This document shows, piece by piece, positions 37,042 to 49,100 of a stretch of DNA of 64,000 nucleotides. The DNA is from Sapria himalayana (taxonomy: Eukaryota; Streptophyta; Magnoliopsida; Malpighiales; Rafflesiaceae): contig JAREIK010001468.1 of the NCBI GenBank assembly GCA_029783825.1, positions 1,612,001-1,676,000 of the forward strand. The letters run 5' to 3'. A program made the position numbers and the translations under genes. Each line of letters begins with the position of its first letter. The first letter of the stretch is position 1. The notes below the pieces were generated by a model that worked only from the letters and a program-made list of their open reading frames with translations, searched no databases and was not told where the DNA came from.

Positions 37042-38375
37042 TTCTTCTTTGATGGTTAGGGTTTCTTGCTAATAAATCTCATGTAATAATAATAGATAAT
37101 AATTATCTTTTTTATTTTTGTTTTTTTTTTATTTCTTTTTTTTTTAGCTGGTTAGGGTTTTTTTCTTTTCTTTTTTTGTCATGTGATAATAATATAACAT
37201 TACTTTATTAAACGTATTTATTCAATTGAGCCAGGAGGTCCAGGCCGGCCCACCGCACGGCATGGTTCCAGCTGTAATAAATAAATAAAATATCTATTTA
37301 TTTAGATATTTAATTTAGATATTAAGAAAATATATAAATATATATGTGATATATCTGGATAAGTGAGATACATGTAAGATATATTTGTGATGTATCTATA
37401 TATTTGTGATGTAAGATAATAATCTATTTTGATTCAAATTAATTCTATATTAGTTATATATTATAATATTATCAAATTTATTTTTTATTTTGATACTCAA
37501 TAGATTTGAATTAATTAAAATAATATATACTTATATATTTGAATCAATAATTTGCTACAATTATAATAAATAAATGAAATTAAATTTAATATTACATATA
37601 TATTAAAATATAATAAAAATTAATAAGATAAATCATGTATTAGTGCTTTTAAATATAAAAAATGAGAAAAATATGCACTAAAACTATAATAATAATAATA
37701 TTACCTGAATATAATAATAAAAGTAAATATTAGTTCTTTTTTTTTTCTAATTTTTTCTATATATTTTTTTATTTTTTTATAAAATTCTATATATCAGTAT
37801 TAAAATATAATTCTCACAAATTGATATTTATAATATAATGAAACATTATTATATTTAATATTAATCTTATTTTCTGTTAATTTGAATAGTATAAATATAT
37901 ATATTTAAATAATTTTTTTACTATGTACACAATAAAATATATAATATTAATTTTTAATATTAATTATATCATAAGATGTAATTTAATATAATATTAGATT
38001 TATTTTTCAATAGAAACAAATAGCATAAATATCTATATTAAATAAAAATTGTAATAATTTATAATAAGTAAATAATATTATAAAATTAATATTTTTGATC
38101 GACCAATATAATGTATTTTAATTTTATATCATAAATTATATCGTACATATATTTATTGTTGAGAATTTGGCTAGTCATTCATAATTAAATAATATTATCA
38201 AAATTAGATTTATTAAATTCAAAATTGTAAATGTTGATATTTATGGAAGATCGCTCTCAGAAAGCGACTGTTGTGACTTGTGAGGCGCCAAAAATAACTC
38301 TCAACCGGCTTTTAACAATCTGCTAGGGGTTTTCTTCCCTCGGTGCAAGTTATAGTTGCCACATTCGCAACTGTC
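37042..38375. other. Intergenic AT-rich region between kinase and SGF11 genes
   Basis: AT-rich apart from a short GC patch at about 37230-37275 (CCAGGCCGGCCC, CGGCATGGTTCCAG), a probable scrap of the GC-rich hAT family. No gene seen. Confidence 0.5.
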
Positions 38376-38379
38376 ACTG

Positions 38380-38612
38380 TCACCGTCGTCACCATCGCCG
38401 TCGTCACCATCTCCATCGTCATCATCACCGTCGTCACCATCGCCGTCGTCACCATCTCCATCGTCATCATCACCGTCGTCACCATCTCCGTCGTCATCAT
38501 CACCGTCGTCACCATCTCCGTCGTCACCATCACCGTCGTCACCATCACCGTCGTCACCATCACCGTCGTCACCATCTCCGTCGTCATCATCACCGTCGTC
38601 ACCATCACCGTC
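38380..38612. repeat. CACCGTCGT/CACCAT minisatellite upstream of SGF11
   Basis: About 230 bp of 15- to 18-bp units made of CACCGTCGTCACCATC or CTCCGTCGTCATCAT. All periods are multiples of three, so long open frames run on both strands (Asp/Gly-rich on minus, Ser/Pro or Val/Thr on plus). No flanking exon supports a protein. It lies about 500-730 bp upstream of the SGF11 ATG. Confidence 0.85.
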
Positions 38613-38974
38613 ACGTCCTCCACCAACAATTGTATTGCGGTGTCTGCTAGGTATCAGAAATGGTTTGTTTATAGTCTGCAGCTGTTCGCGCTTTGATATG
38701 ATCAGGAGAGGCTTAACTAAATGATCGAGCTTCTTTCGCGCAGTGACAATTCTCTGCGGCAAAGAATTAGAAGCACTTGCACACATTGTTCACACATCAG
38801 AACACTCTAATTTCCGGTACGATCGTGTACTTCTAGCTCGCAAATTTTACTTAGAATTTGCTGGTTACAGAATTGTCAGTTCGATAATTTGGCAATGGAA
38901 TTGATCAATCACTCACACGTTCGAGCTATCACTTCTCAGAGTTATATTATCTCATCTGCAATCTATGTCACATC

Positions 38975-38984
38975 TTTTTATAGG
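38975..38984 (+). promoter_or_regulatory. Candidate TATA box of the SGF11 gene
   Basis: TTTTTATAGG lies about 130 bp upstream of the proposed SGF11 ATG at 39113, compatible with a 5' UTR of about 100 bp. Based on position and motif only. Confidence 0.35.
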
Positions 38985-39112
38985 TCGAAATGAATACAGT
39001 TCAATATCCACCTGTTCATTTTACAAGCTATATATACGCAGTAATTATTCAATCTGGTTATGTGTCGCTGCTGTCGAAATTGACAGATCTCCGAGCTCGT
39101 GGTCAAGAACTC

Positions 39113-42100
39113 ATGTCTATCGCAAAAAGTGACGGCAGCTCTCCATGCCTTCAGGTACCTTTCCTATTTTATGCAAAGCAAAAGCTGCTCAGGGCATTTC
39201 CACGACACTGTAGTGCATCTAGCATTGTGATAGGAGTATGTATTATTTGCTGTAGCTTGATTATCACATCCATGGACTTCACCACTACGAGCCACCACAT
39301 CTGCAACCACTCTCCTCAATTCACTGTTCATGCATCTGCTGCAGGCCACTTGAATTTGGCTGAGCATCGTTTTGGCACCATGACTGCTCTTGATCAGCAT
39401 GCTGCGTGCCTTGGGCACACTCCCCTGCTGTCATGTGTGTGATCTTGGCTGTGTCGTCGTCATCATTAACTCATTTTGATTTGCTCCTGCTATTTTTTGC
39501 ACCTCTGTTGCTCTCCTTGTTCTGTTTTGATGCTGTTTTGCTAGTTTAGCCATCTATCTTGAGTGTCGTGGTGGCTGTGCACTGCTGCTGTCGACCTTGT
39601 TCTGCTGTCCAGTAACCCAATTGCATAATACTTCTTTGGTTGTCTGTCATCCAATTTTGGCGATAGAAATTAGCCAAATTAAAACCAGAGAGAGGCAAAT
39701 TCGTTTGATTTAATTTTTCTTATGAATTTGTCTTCTGAATATAAATTATATTTATTTTTCTCTAATTTGTTGCATCTTATAATTTTATATACTTGTCAGT
39801 TTCCAATTTTTTAAGATTATCTATTATTTTTTATATCTATTTTCTGCCTATTAATTTATATTAATATATATTATAGTATGCGACAAGTTGTTTTACTTTT
39901 GTGGTTGGATGTACTTGCTTTATATTAATTATCTTCTTTTGTTTTAGATCGAACATGCCATTGCAGTATGAGTTATGGCTGGTAGAGTTTATTATTTAAT
40001 TTATTATATTATTGTGCTTTGTTTTATATTACTAATATTTATTTATAATGTGTGCTTACGCAAATACTAATTCCTAAATCTCATTATAATTTTGAAATTA
40101 AATATATTTTGGCGAGAATAATAATAAAATGACTAATTATATTAGATGTTTTTGTATTCCTTGCATGTGTTGGAGACTTGTGAATTGGGTATGATATTGA
40201 TATTCATATATTTTATCGTAATGTAATATATTAATATTTTTAAAATTATAATATTTGGCATTAATTTTATTAAATTTGATGTGAAAATAGTTGTCTAAGA
40301 TTAATAATTAATTCTTAAATATATTTATTTCATATTTGTATATAGAAAAAGTTTGTTTGTTTGAATAGGTGCGTGCCTAGGCTTCCTAGGTGCACCTTAG
40401 GCACCACCTTGACTTGGGCTCTCGTCGTGCCTTGTACCTGTAATATAATAGTGCTTGAGATAGATTCTTTTTGTTTTTTTTTTCTCTATCAAAATGAATG
40501 ATTAATGTGTTTATGACCTTTATTTATTTTTTTTTTAAATTGAAAATGAGAGGAAAATATAAAATTACAATGATTAATTACTATCATACTTCTTCAACCA
40601 ATGGAGTCCGTTGATCAATATTGATCTCAAGAATTGATGATAGTTTTGTTTTTTATCATTATAGTGTATATGTATTTTTTATGATCGTCTTTGTCTGATG
40701 ATAAGGCCCATCCCAATTTGAGAATGTTGGTTAGTAGATTTAGCATTGAGGTGTAAAATGGGCTGTGCTGTGCTGATTTGGTCTGTTTGAGCGTGTCATG
40801 GTTGTGCCACTGTAACCGTGCCGTACCTAGCACAGCATGGGAACTAGCCTGCCGGCCTGTCATTGTGGGGTTGGCCCGCATAGTGCAGGGCAGTGCCGGG
40901 CCGTGCCCTTTTGAAAGCTCGTTGAGTGAAAATGTAACGGGTGCTCGACTTACATACCTAGTCAATTGTAATTGGCCAAGTAGGTTCTGATTTATGTGGC
41001 TTGATTTTTTTTTTTAAAAAAAAAAACCTCCACCATTTGATGGTCACCCTACTAGACTTGACCAGTGACTCGTAGCAGGTCTTGGGTCCATGAGCTGGTT
41101 GACCGTGCCACTGGGTCAGACACATGGGTCATGCCCAGCCCAGCATGAGACAGGGCTTGTGCTGGCTCAGCATGCCACGAGCTGTGCCACATGGTGGCAT
41201 GGTCGTAGACTAGACATGGTTCCGAACTATGCCATGTTGGGCCAGACACGGCTGAACTTTGTCGCGCTCAGGCTGCCCGGCCTGGTTGACATCTCTAATT
41301 TAGCAAGGCCAAACCTAGCTCTTTGAAAGTGAGTCCCAACTCGAGCAATGTTGGGTCCAAATTCATACTCTTGCAATTTTTAGGCTAAATCCTAACTATG
41401 TGAAAGTTGATGTATCATAGCAATGCACTTTATACCTAGGGTTGCATCTACACTGCAACCCATCGGCTACTACACAGTGGGTCATGTTTGTCTTCCTTGG
41501 CTATGCAAGGTAATTGTTGTCCATCCATGCTTTCCATGCTTCTTCACAATTTTACCCAAGGCATGACTAGTTTCAAAGTGGTCACTCTTACCCAAGTCTA
41601 GCAAAATCATGGTCTCAACGTGGCATGGTCATGTAGGCTTGGTGGGTCCTGTTTGGTAAGGATTCTTGAAGATTAGTGATTTATTAATCAAAAATTATAT
41701 ATTTTCAAGATAATTTTTTATGACTCAGCCACATTTTAAAGTAATAATTATTCAAAACTAATCTAATTAGTATGTTAAAGTATTTTTATTTTATACAAGT
41801 TTTTGATAATTTTGGAATGTTTTAGCTCTTAGAATAATTTAAAAAATTGTGGAAATATAAATATGCCAGAAAAAACCAAAAAAAAAAAAAACATGAAAAT
41901 CAATTCAACAAAATAATTTCATAACATCTTATCAAAATTTTGCAAATAATTGTGAAAATTCTTTATGAGTAGAAATAGTTATAAGCACGTGGGCAATATA
42001 CTTGTATGATAAAATGAGTGCCAGACCACTCATTTGGGGTTTATTTTTTGAAATTATTTTATATCCAAAATTAGAATAATGAAAATTTTGAACTTTAATT

Positions 42101-45100
42101 AGCTATGGAAATTATTTTTTGAAATAGTTATTTTTTATTGCTAGGGACTAATATTTATGAATTCATTTGTAGCTAATCATGGAAATATTTATGATTTTTT
42201 ATGAGCAATGATCATGCTGCATGAAGAACTAAAATTCATGATAGATACTGACCATATTAGACATATATTTTAATAATAATTATATAATTTATGAGTAGAA
42301 TAATTTTCTTATAATTTATTTTTGGTGAGGCATATTGTAAAATTCATGATAGATATGCAGTATTTATATTTGTTTAAAGAGAGATTAATAATTTTTTATA
42401 TATTTATCTTAAAATAATAAAAATTTTATTTAATACCAAAATTAATATAATCAAAAATAAAATTACATCTAAAATATATTACTAGCTATTTTATCTCTTA
42501 TTGTCTTGTGTTTAAAATTATTTATTTGAATTTTCGAATAAATATTATATTTAATAGTCAGATGATAAGGAGAATAAATATTTGATTGAGATTGTTAAAA
42601 TTATAATAATCATATATTTATATTTATTTTTTTAATCAAATATTAATTTAGAAATTATATATAGGAGAAAATGCCTTTGATTGATCTCTTTCAGTTTTAT
42701 GATATAATTATTTTGTTTAATATTTATCTACTGAATATGAGAAGATAACACCTAAAACCATCAAATTTGAATTTATTAGTTATTTTTATTTTTAAAATAA
42801 GATGAAACATGCTCTTCTATAACTTGTCTTCGAAACAATTAATTATCATAATCAAGATGTTTCAACATTGCTTGAAGCCGAGCCTTGTATTGATGATAAT
42901 AGTGTTTTCAACTAAACAATTTCTCCATCTTATGATTTGTTACATATCATTGTTCTTGTTCACTATAATTTGTCGAGTTCTGGACATAAGAAATAAAAAA
43001 GTTTACACCATGAAAGAATATATTGATCACCTCATTGATTAATTTTTTATGAAATTATATGATTTTATGTGACTTTATTGATGTTAATTTTTTGAAATAA
43101 ATAATAAAGTTGCACTTAATATCTAATTTTACGCACATTATTCCATACTGCTACATGTTTAGTTTTCTTTTATTGCTTTTCTATTTTCTCTTGATATTAT
43201 AATGAATTTTAGGTTTTTTTTTAGACATTATTTAATTTAGGATAACATCAAGTTAGGATATAAAAAGCGATGAATACATTTGATGATGTTAGAAGTTTTA
43301 CACATATATGATATTGATCATTAGGATATTTTTGTTCAAATTACTATAATATCCTTATTCAAGAATATGCTACGCTTAGTAGTTTTGCACTAACTTCTAG
43401 TATATCAACTAGGCATAATATAATGATATTTTTTTAATAGAGATCTAGATGATGATGTTTGTACGAAATTAATAATTTAGATTATTTTTTATTTGAGTGT
43501 ATTTGCTTTCTTCATGATATCATAGTCGCTATTATCAAAATTCTGGGGGTAAACGAATTGACTCTTTAAAAGAATCAAAAATATGTATGAATTAGAGACT
43601 GAATCGCTGAATTACGAATTAATTCATATGAATCGATTAAATATTGATTCTCAAGGGATCAAGATTCTCAAGAAGTCACAAAAATAAAAACTAAAATATT
43701 AAAAAAAAAATTATCAACTATAGGAATTAATTAACGTGGAAAAAAGTAACTCCAACCTTTGGTATTACGAATCTAACGTTAAAAAATAATAAAATACCAA
43801 AAAAGACACAAAAATATAAACTAAAATATAAAAAAAAATTATCAACTGTATGAAATAAAATTTAATTAACATGAAAAAAAATCACAAAAAATTTAATTCA
43901 CGATTCGATTCTTGATTCTTAATTTGTTAATTAGTCATTCTGATTTTCGATTCGAATCTTGATTTAACAATTATGATCATAACTAGTGTTTTGCACACCG
44001 TAGAGAAAGGGTACTAGGGCAGTGAACAACGTGGTGTAGATGTGGCTTGTGTGTGTTGTACGATAGTATCGTGTGGGGTTATGTGACAATGTAACATGGC
44101 GCATAAGTTAGGGTTAATTGTGCAATTGTGCTGCGCGATAGGTGTGATGCACGTGTGGCTGTGTAGTGAACATGTGGCACACATGTGACAATACTTCTCT
44201 TGTTGTTTAGTAGACTTTTATGTTTTATTTTCAAATTGTTGCATCTCTTTTGCATATATCGCGTTGCTAATCTGTGGTCCATTTCTACTTCATCGCTATC
44301 ATACATTGTCACAAAAATTTAGCTTTTACCTAGGAGACATAGGGGTGCCGGTCGAGGTAGGGGCACATGCATGAAATTCATCCTTACAATACACATATTT
44401 TTGGAAAAGGGCATACCAAAGAGAGTTGTGAATCATGTTTAGGGCTAAGGCTAAGAGTGTGACAAATTATTTTGTAAGATGCATTGACTACCAGATTCAT
44501 TCACGCATCTTCATAAAGTTTTCTGATAGTGACTATTACTAGGGATTAGTATATAGAATTCATCATTAATAAATATTTTTCATCTTTCAGGTACTGTAAC
44601 TCTAATCGCTCATCTCACTCCTATCTCTCTTCTTTTAGGCATAAAGAACTATCTAGAGGTGTCAAATGGGCCGTGCCGGGCCAGCTCGGCACGTTTTTTC
44701 CAGGCCCAACCGGGCTTCCGTGTCGGGCCAAGCACGGCACGGAACAGTAACCGTGCCGTGCCTGTCCCTGCACGGTTTTTTGGAGGTTCAGCCCGGCACG
44801 GGCCCGCGGCACAATTCATCGAGTTCGGCCCGGTCGGGCCGAACCCTAAATTAAAAAAAAAAAATAGGGTTTCGGAGGTCCCGAAACCCTAATTTTTTTA
44901 AAAAATTAGGATTTTGGCGCGTCCGAAACCTAATTCTAAAAAAAAATTAGGGATCGGGCGCGCTCGAAACCCTAATTCTAAAAAAAATTTGGAATTGGGT
45001 GCGCCCGAAACCTTAATTTTAAAAAAAAAATAGGGTTTCGGTGCCCATTCACCCTATACCTCGTAGGTGTTTTTTTGGTTATCACCTACATGATTAATAT

Positions 45101-47183
45101 ATTGTGTGTTTTTTTTTAGTTATTTTCTAACATGTTCCTTTTCACCTTCAATCTATTAAGGAGAAATCATTCAGCTTAACTCAAAAATTCTGAGAATATT
45201 TATTTTTTTGATGACTTTTCTCCCGAACATGATAAAATATATCTTAGGATAATAAAATCTCTTTCTTGATTACTTATTTTAGAGAGAGAATCATTCAGCT
45301 TAACTCGGAGAGATTATTGCAACTCTGTTGCTTCTAAACTTAAATCACATTATAATAACCCTCTTCTCTAATCTTTATATATATTAACAAGGATAGAATA
45401 TATTATTATAATTTTGTTGTAGAGAAGTTTTCAACGTGGTGAAGATTGAGAAGAGATTTCTGAATCTCTCACCCTTTATTACTCAATTGGAGCTTCCATT
45501 GGGTCTTCAACTAGAAAAAATTGTCAATTATTTTTTTTAAAAAAATGATCACTTATTTGTTACTTCGAATTTGTTGGATTAGATGATACTAATTTTTCTC
45601 TCGAATCATTATTGGTACCTCAATTCTAAAGCAAGTGTGGAGTAGGAAAACTCTTGTATGTATGTAGTCTTTGAAAAAAATCATTCCAAAAATGGTAAAC
45701 TAGTAGCTGATGTAATCACATAACTATTACAATCACCTCTCGTGAAGTGTCCCGCTTATTTTGGAGCAAATAAAAAGTGCAAATGTACTTATTTTGGAAT
45801 GGAGGTGTATGAACTAACAAATTGAGAACAATTTTTAGTTTTATTTTTGACAAAGAGACTAAGGGGCTGTTTGATGACGCACTTAAAATCTTCAAATCAT
45901 TTAAAATTAAAATTTTTAATGGTTTGAAATTTTCAGTATGTTGGAAAAAATATATTGGGAGTTAAAAATTTAAAATTTTAAGTGAAAATTTATTGAATAT
46001 TTTAAGTATGTAGAGACCTACTTAATTTTGAAGTCTGAAAATTTAATAATTTTTTTTTTATTTTTTTTTTCGTTTTCACATTTATACTATAATTTAGTTT
46101 ATAAATCTATTTTTTTTTCCTCATTTCTCCGTCATCGTAAATCCTAACCCTAATCATCTTTAATGATTCATTTATGAGAGAAAATAATAAATCAATTAGT
46201 TGTTCATTAATTTTTATTTTTATATTAAAAATTTGGAGACTTTTAAAGAGTTTAGATTTTATTGATTATTTTTTTAATATTTTTATTTCATTTTTTGCGT
46301 TTATGATTTATTTATAAATAAATTTTTAGGGATTTTATTTTTTTTAACATTTAATAATTATAGTGAAAAAAAAATTCATTAGAAATTCTATTTATATTAG
46401 ATAACATATAATACAATGATAATAAGGGTAAATATGTAAAATATATTATTTTCAGCATTCAGCATTTACAGTTATCAAACAATATATTTATATTCAACAT
46501 TCAATTAACATTAATTTATCAAATAAATTTTTAATATAAATATAATACTTATTGATGAGCAATTTTGGTAATAAAGTATATTATTTGAACACGCGATGAT
46601 ACATTATTTCTTATGGCCAAGATGATATCAACCTGATTACTAATTTCTATTGTAGCTTCTGCTTTTCACATATGAATGATATCTCAGTTAAATGAATGGT
46701 AATTTTTTTTTTTTTTACCGTGACATCGAGTTCTTAGATTTTGGAAGGCCTTGTATAATATAAAGTAGTTGTCGATAATTTGATTTGCATGATTTTTGCT
46801 GAAAATTATCTTGCTTAGATTGCTTATTTGTGTTATTGATTGAGGTGACATATGATTACATAAGTATTATATTGTTATTGATGAGAAATGTTTTTGATGT
46901 TCTCCGCTGCATATTATTTTTGGCAGAATGATTTTATCTTAACGAAAATATGTAATGAGTATTGTTACAAAATTTAGCGTTACATAGAATGTACTAACAA
47001 AGATATTGATCGAGTTATGAGTGAATCTTTTAGTTGATACATATGCCCATATTGATTCTACTAAATTATTTGCCTATCAAATTATGGTTTCGCTCTTTTT
47101 TTATTTCTCATGTACGGTAGAGGCTTAATATATGGTTATGGCTACCACTCTACGCACCTTTTTTTTTTTTAGATTCGACACTT

Positions 47184-47227
<44 letters not shown>

Positions 47228-47480
47228 TTATTTTTTATTTTTTATTTATTTTTATTTATTTTTATTTATTTTTATTTATTTTTTATTTTTGTTTTATTTA
47301 TTTTATTTTATTTTTATTATTATTTTATTATTGATTTGACACTTGTTTGATTGTATTAAATATTTGTTTATTTTATCATTATATTGTACAATGATAGATA
47401 TTTTGGTATTTTATTTTTAATTATTTTTTTTTTACAAGATGACGAGCCTTATAGAAGTTGATAGTCACAAATTAATTTAC

Positions 47481-47523
<43 letters not shown>

Positions 47524-48662
47524 GGTCAAAACTAGTGCACAAGATCATTGTGTAGCACAAGATTTGAGAGATATTAATATTTTTGACAGTTTTACCTCTG
47601 AAAATCATAAAGATTTTGTTTGATCACTCCTGAATTCGAGACCTAATCTCATGTACGAAAATGCTTGTCAGCTCACAGAACTCGACCTCTACATGTTAAT
47701 CTATGTATGTATTTGCCAAATGTATTTGTTCCGTATTTAGTTTGTATTCTTAGTATAAGAGTATTCCAATTTGATCTTATGTAGAGTTGTCAAATGGGCT
47801 GGGCCGGCTCATCTTGGCACTGCCTGCTGGCCCGACCCTGAATAGATTTGGGCTTTGACGGGAGCCATATACTTTTTCATGTATTTCTTATATGGGCCGA
47901 GCCAGCCAAATAAAGGCCATGAAAGAATTGTGTGTGTGTGTGTGTGCAGGTTTCATCAAAGTTTTTCGACGATCTTCTTGACTTTATAATTACTGATGTT
48001 GCCTGTGAGTGCCACCGAGAGGCCAGGTTGGGCCTGAACCACAATTTGGAGAAGCTCGAAGAGGAAATAAGACTGTCGGCTGAAGCGTGCGATAGGGTAG
48101 CCGAAGCTAGCAGCGCTGGGGAAGCAAACACCCGATATGTGGTAGACATATTCGGACAAACTCATCCGCCCATCGCAGATGAAATATTCGAGTGCATGAA
48201 TTGCGGGCGCTCCATCATGGCAGGAAGATTTGCTCCCCATCTTGAGAAGTGCATGGGAAAGGTGCCGTTTGCCATCTTCCTCTGTTGCTCAATCGTATCT
48301 TTTCAAAAAAAAAAAAAAAAAAATTAAAAAATATCAATTTCATAAAAAATGTTTTAAAATCTGATTGAATTATTAAAAAAAAATGCTACATCTTAGATAT
48401 CCCCCAAGAAGCACTAAAAAAAAAAGTCTAAATTATATAAATTTTAACATATAATTAAAAATTTCAATAATAAAAATATTTAAAAAAGTAAAGTCATTAA
48501 GGCCCGGCCCATGGTCCGCTTTTGTGCCTTTTTATAACGAGGATGCTGCTGAGAGGGTGCTGCTTTATGTGTCTGGTGCGTGTTTTTGGCTCTGTACAGG
48601 GAAGGAAGTCACGTGTCAGTGAGAAGGCAACGAGAAGCCGGGCGGCCACTTCGAAGCGGTAG
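39113..48662 (+). CDS. SGF11: SAGA-associated factor 11 (SGF11)
   Basis: Three exons: 39113-39154, 47950-48261, 48600-48662; 138 aa. The large central exon carries the family signatures FFDDLLDFIITDVACECHR, ARLGLNHNLEKLEEEIRLS, the near-invariant YVVDIFGQTHPPIADEIFEC and the SGF11 zinc finger CMNCGRSIMAGRFAPHLEKC (C-x2-C ... H-x3-C). SGF11 bridges the Ubp8/UBP22-type enzyme and ENY2 in the nuclear module that removes ubiquitin from histone H2B. Exon 3 encodes GRKSRVSEKATRSRAATSKR, matching the basic start of the plant C-terminal tail, then stops, so the tail is shorter than in Arabidopsis. Exon 1 (MSIAKSDGSSPCLQ) is inferred: it is in phase, ends CAG/GTACCT and resembles plant N-termini starting with MS, but lies 8.8 kb away across transposons. 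It is the least certain part. Confidence 0.88.
40365..40440. other. GC-rich fragment of the AGGCACGCCT family
   Basis: GTGCGTGCCTAGGCTTCC and GGTGCACCTTAGGCACC match the word style of 7748-8072 and 9960-10060. It lies in SGF11 intron 1. Confidence 0.35.
40746..41297. mobile_element. Non-autonomous hAT element (552 bp) with perfect 8-bp target duplication
   Basis: ATTTAGCA lies at 40738-40745 and 41298-41305. The left end is TTGAGGTGTAAAATGGGC and the right end is CTGGTTGACATCTCTA. The interior is GC-rich with long similarity to 32715-33200, so these two form a subfamily. It lies in SGF11 intron 1. Confidence 0.85.
41306..44640. other. AT-rich part of SGF11 intron 1
   Basis: There is no recognisable gene; a 77-codon open frame at 42809-43042 has no motif I know. 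A direct repeat of about 80 bp occurs at about 43674-43750 and 43801-43880 (ACAAAAATA-AAACTAAAATA then AAAAATTATCAACT), inside a patch rich in GATTCGAATC-like words (43560-43980). Confidence 0.45.
44654..44838. mobile_element. hAT-family left end fused to a hairpin array
   Basis: TAGAGGTGTCAAATGGGCCG opens a GC-rich stretch (GCCGTGCCGTGCC, GCCCGGCACGGGCCC) that ends at 44838, where the tandem hairpins begin. The usual right terminal repeat is absent. It lies in SGF11 intron 1. Confidence 0.65.
44839..45045. repeat. Tandem array of about 41-bp hairpin units, five copies
   Basis: Each unit has the form CGAAACCCTAATT, an A/T run, AATTAGGGTTTCGG, then a GC-rich joint such as GGCGCGTC or GGGCGCGCT. 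Units are head to tail, and each can fold on itself. CCCTAA here is part of the hairpin arm, not a telomere array. Confidence 0.8.
45060..47180. other. AT-rich part of SGF11 intron 1, possible old MITE
   Basis: No gene is recognised. A segment from about 45860 (GGGGCTGTTTGATGACGC) to about 46530 (ATTTATCAAATAAATTTTT) begins like the common GGGGCTGTTTGG hAT-type MITEs, but its right end is decayed. GAATCATTCAGCTTAACTC occurs twice (about 45163 and 45289). Confidence 0.35.
47183..47523 (+). repeat. (TA)n, TTTTTATTTA and (AAT)n simple repeats
   Basis: A (TA)n run lies at about 47183-47223, a TTTTTATTTATTTTTATTTA tract at about 47224-47330, and an (AAT)n run at about 47481-47523. SGF11 intron 1. 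Confidence 0.85.
47782..47905. mobile_element. hAT-family GC-rich fragment beside SGF11 exon 2
   Basis: TAGAGTTGTCAAATGGGCTG starts a GC-rich stretch of about 120 bp with GGCCCGACCCTG and GGGCCGAGCCAGCC. No right end is visible. A (TG)n run (about 47932-47946) then leads straight into the exon 2 acceptor at 47948-47949, replacing a normal polypyrimidine tract. Confidence 0.5.
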
Positions 48663-49100
48663 CGGTGCAATTATCCAATGGACCACCCGGGACCGTAGAT
48701 GAAGGCCACGACGCCAACGTGAGGTTGTAATTATCCATGTGTGGTTGCAGTATGTCGCTCGTAAAATGATGAGATTCATTGTTTTTGTAAATAGAACAAC
48801 TGCAACAACTTGGCAATGATGCGGATAATTATAAATTTTGAGAGTGAAGTGATGGCAGCTGTGCGAATTCAATCATATTTGAAAATTTTATGCTGTCTGG
48901 CGTCCGTGCTTGCGGGTTGAATCTGGAATTTATAAAAAAAAAAAAAAGTTAAAAATTTTTTTTTAAAAAAAAAATGATGCACCTGATCGTCGCCTTTTCA
49001 GAATCAGCTCGATGAACGCGGCGAACCTTCTCTTTATCAATCGTCTCTGATTTTCGCTCAGGAACCGGGAGAAGCCAGAAGGCGTACGAAGCAGCATCGC

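Noticed and set aside
38301..38786. Asp/Gly-rich open frame, minus strand, and Ser/Pro-rich frames on plus
   Set aside because: All follow from a repeat with a period divisible by three; the parts outside the repeat show no domain and no splice-linked exon.
44839..45045. Interstitial telomere repeat (CCCTAAA-like words)
   Set aside because: The words are arms of 41-bp hairpins, not a 7-bp tandem array.
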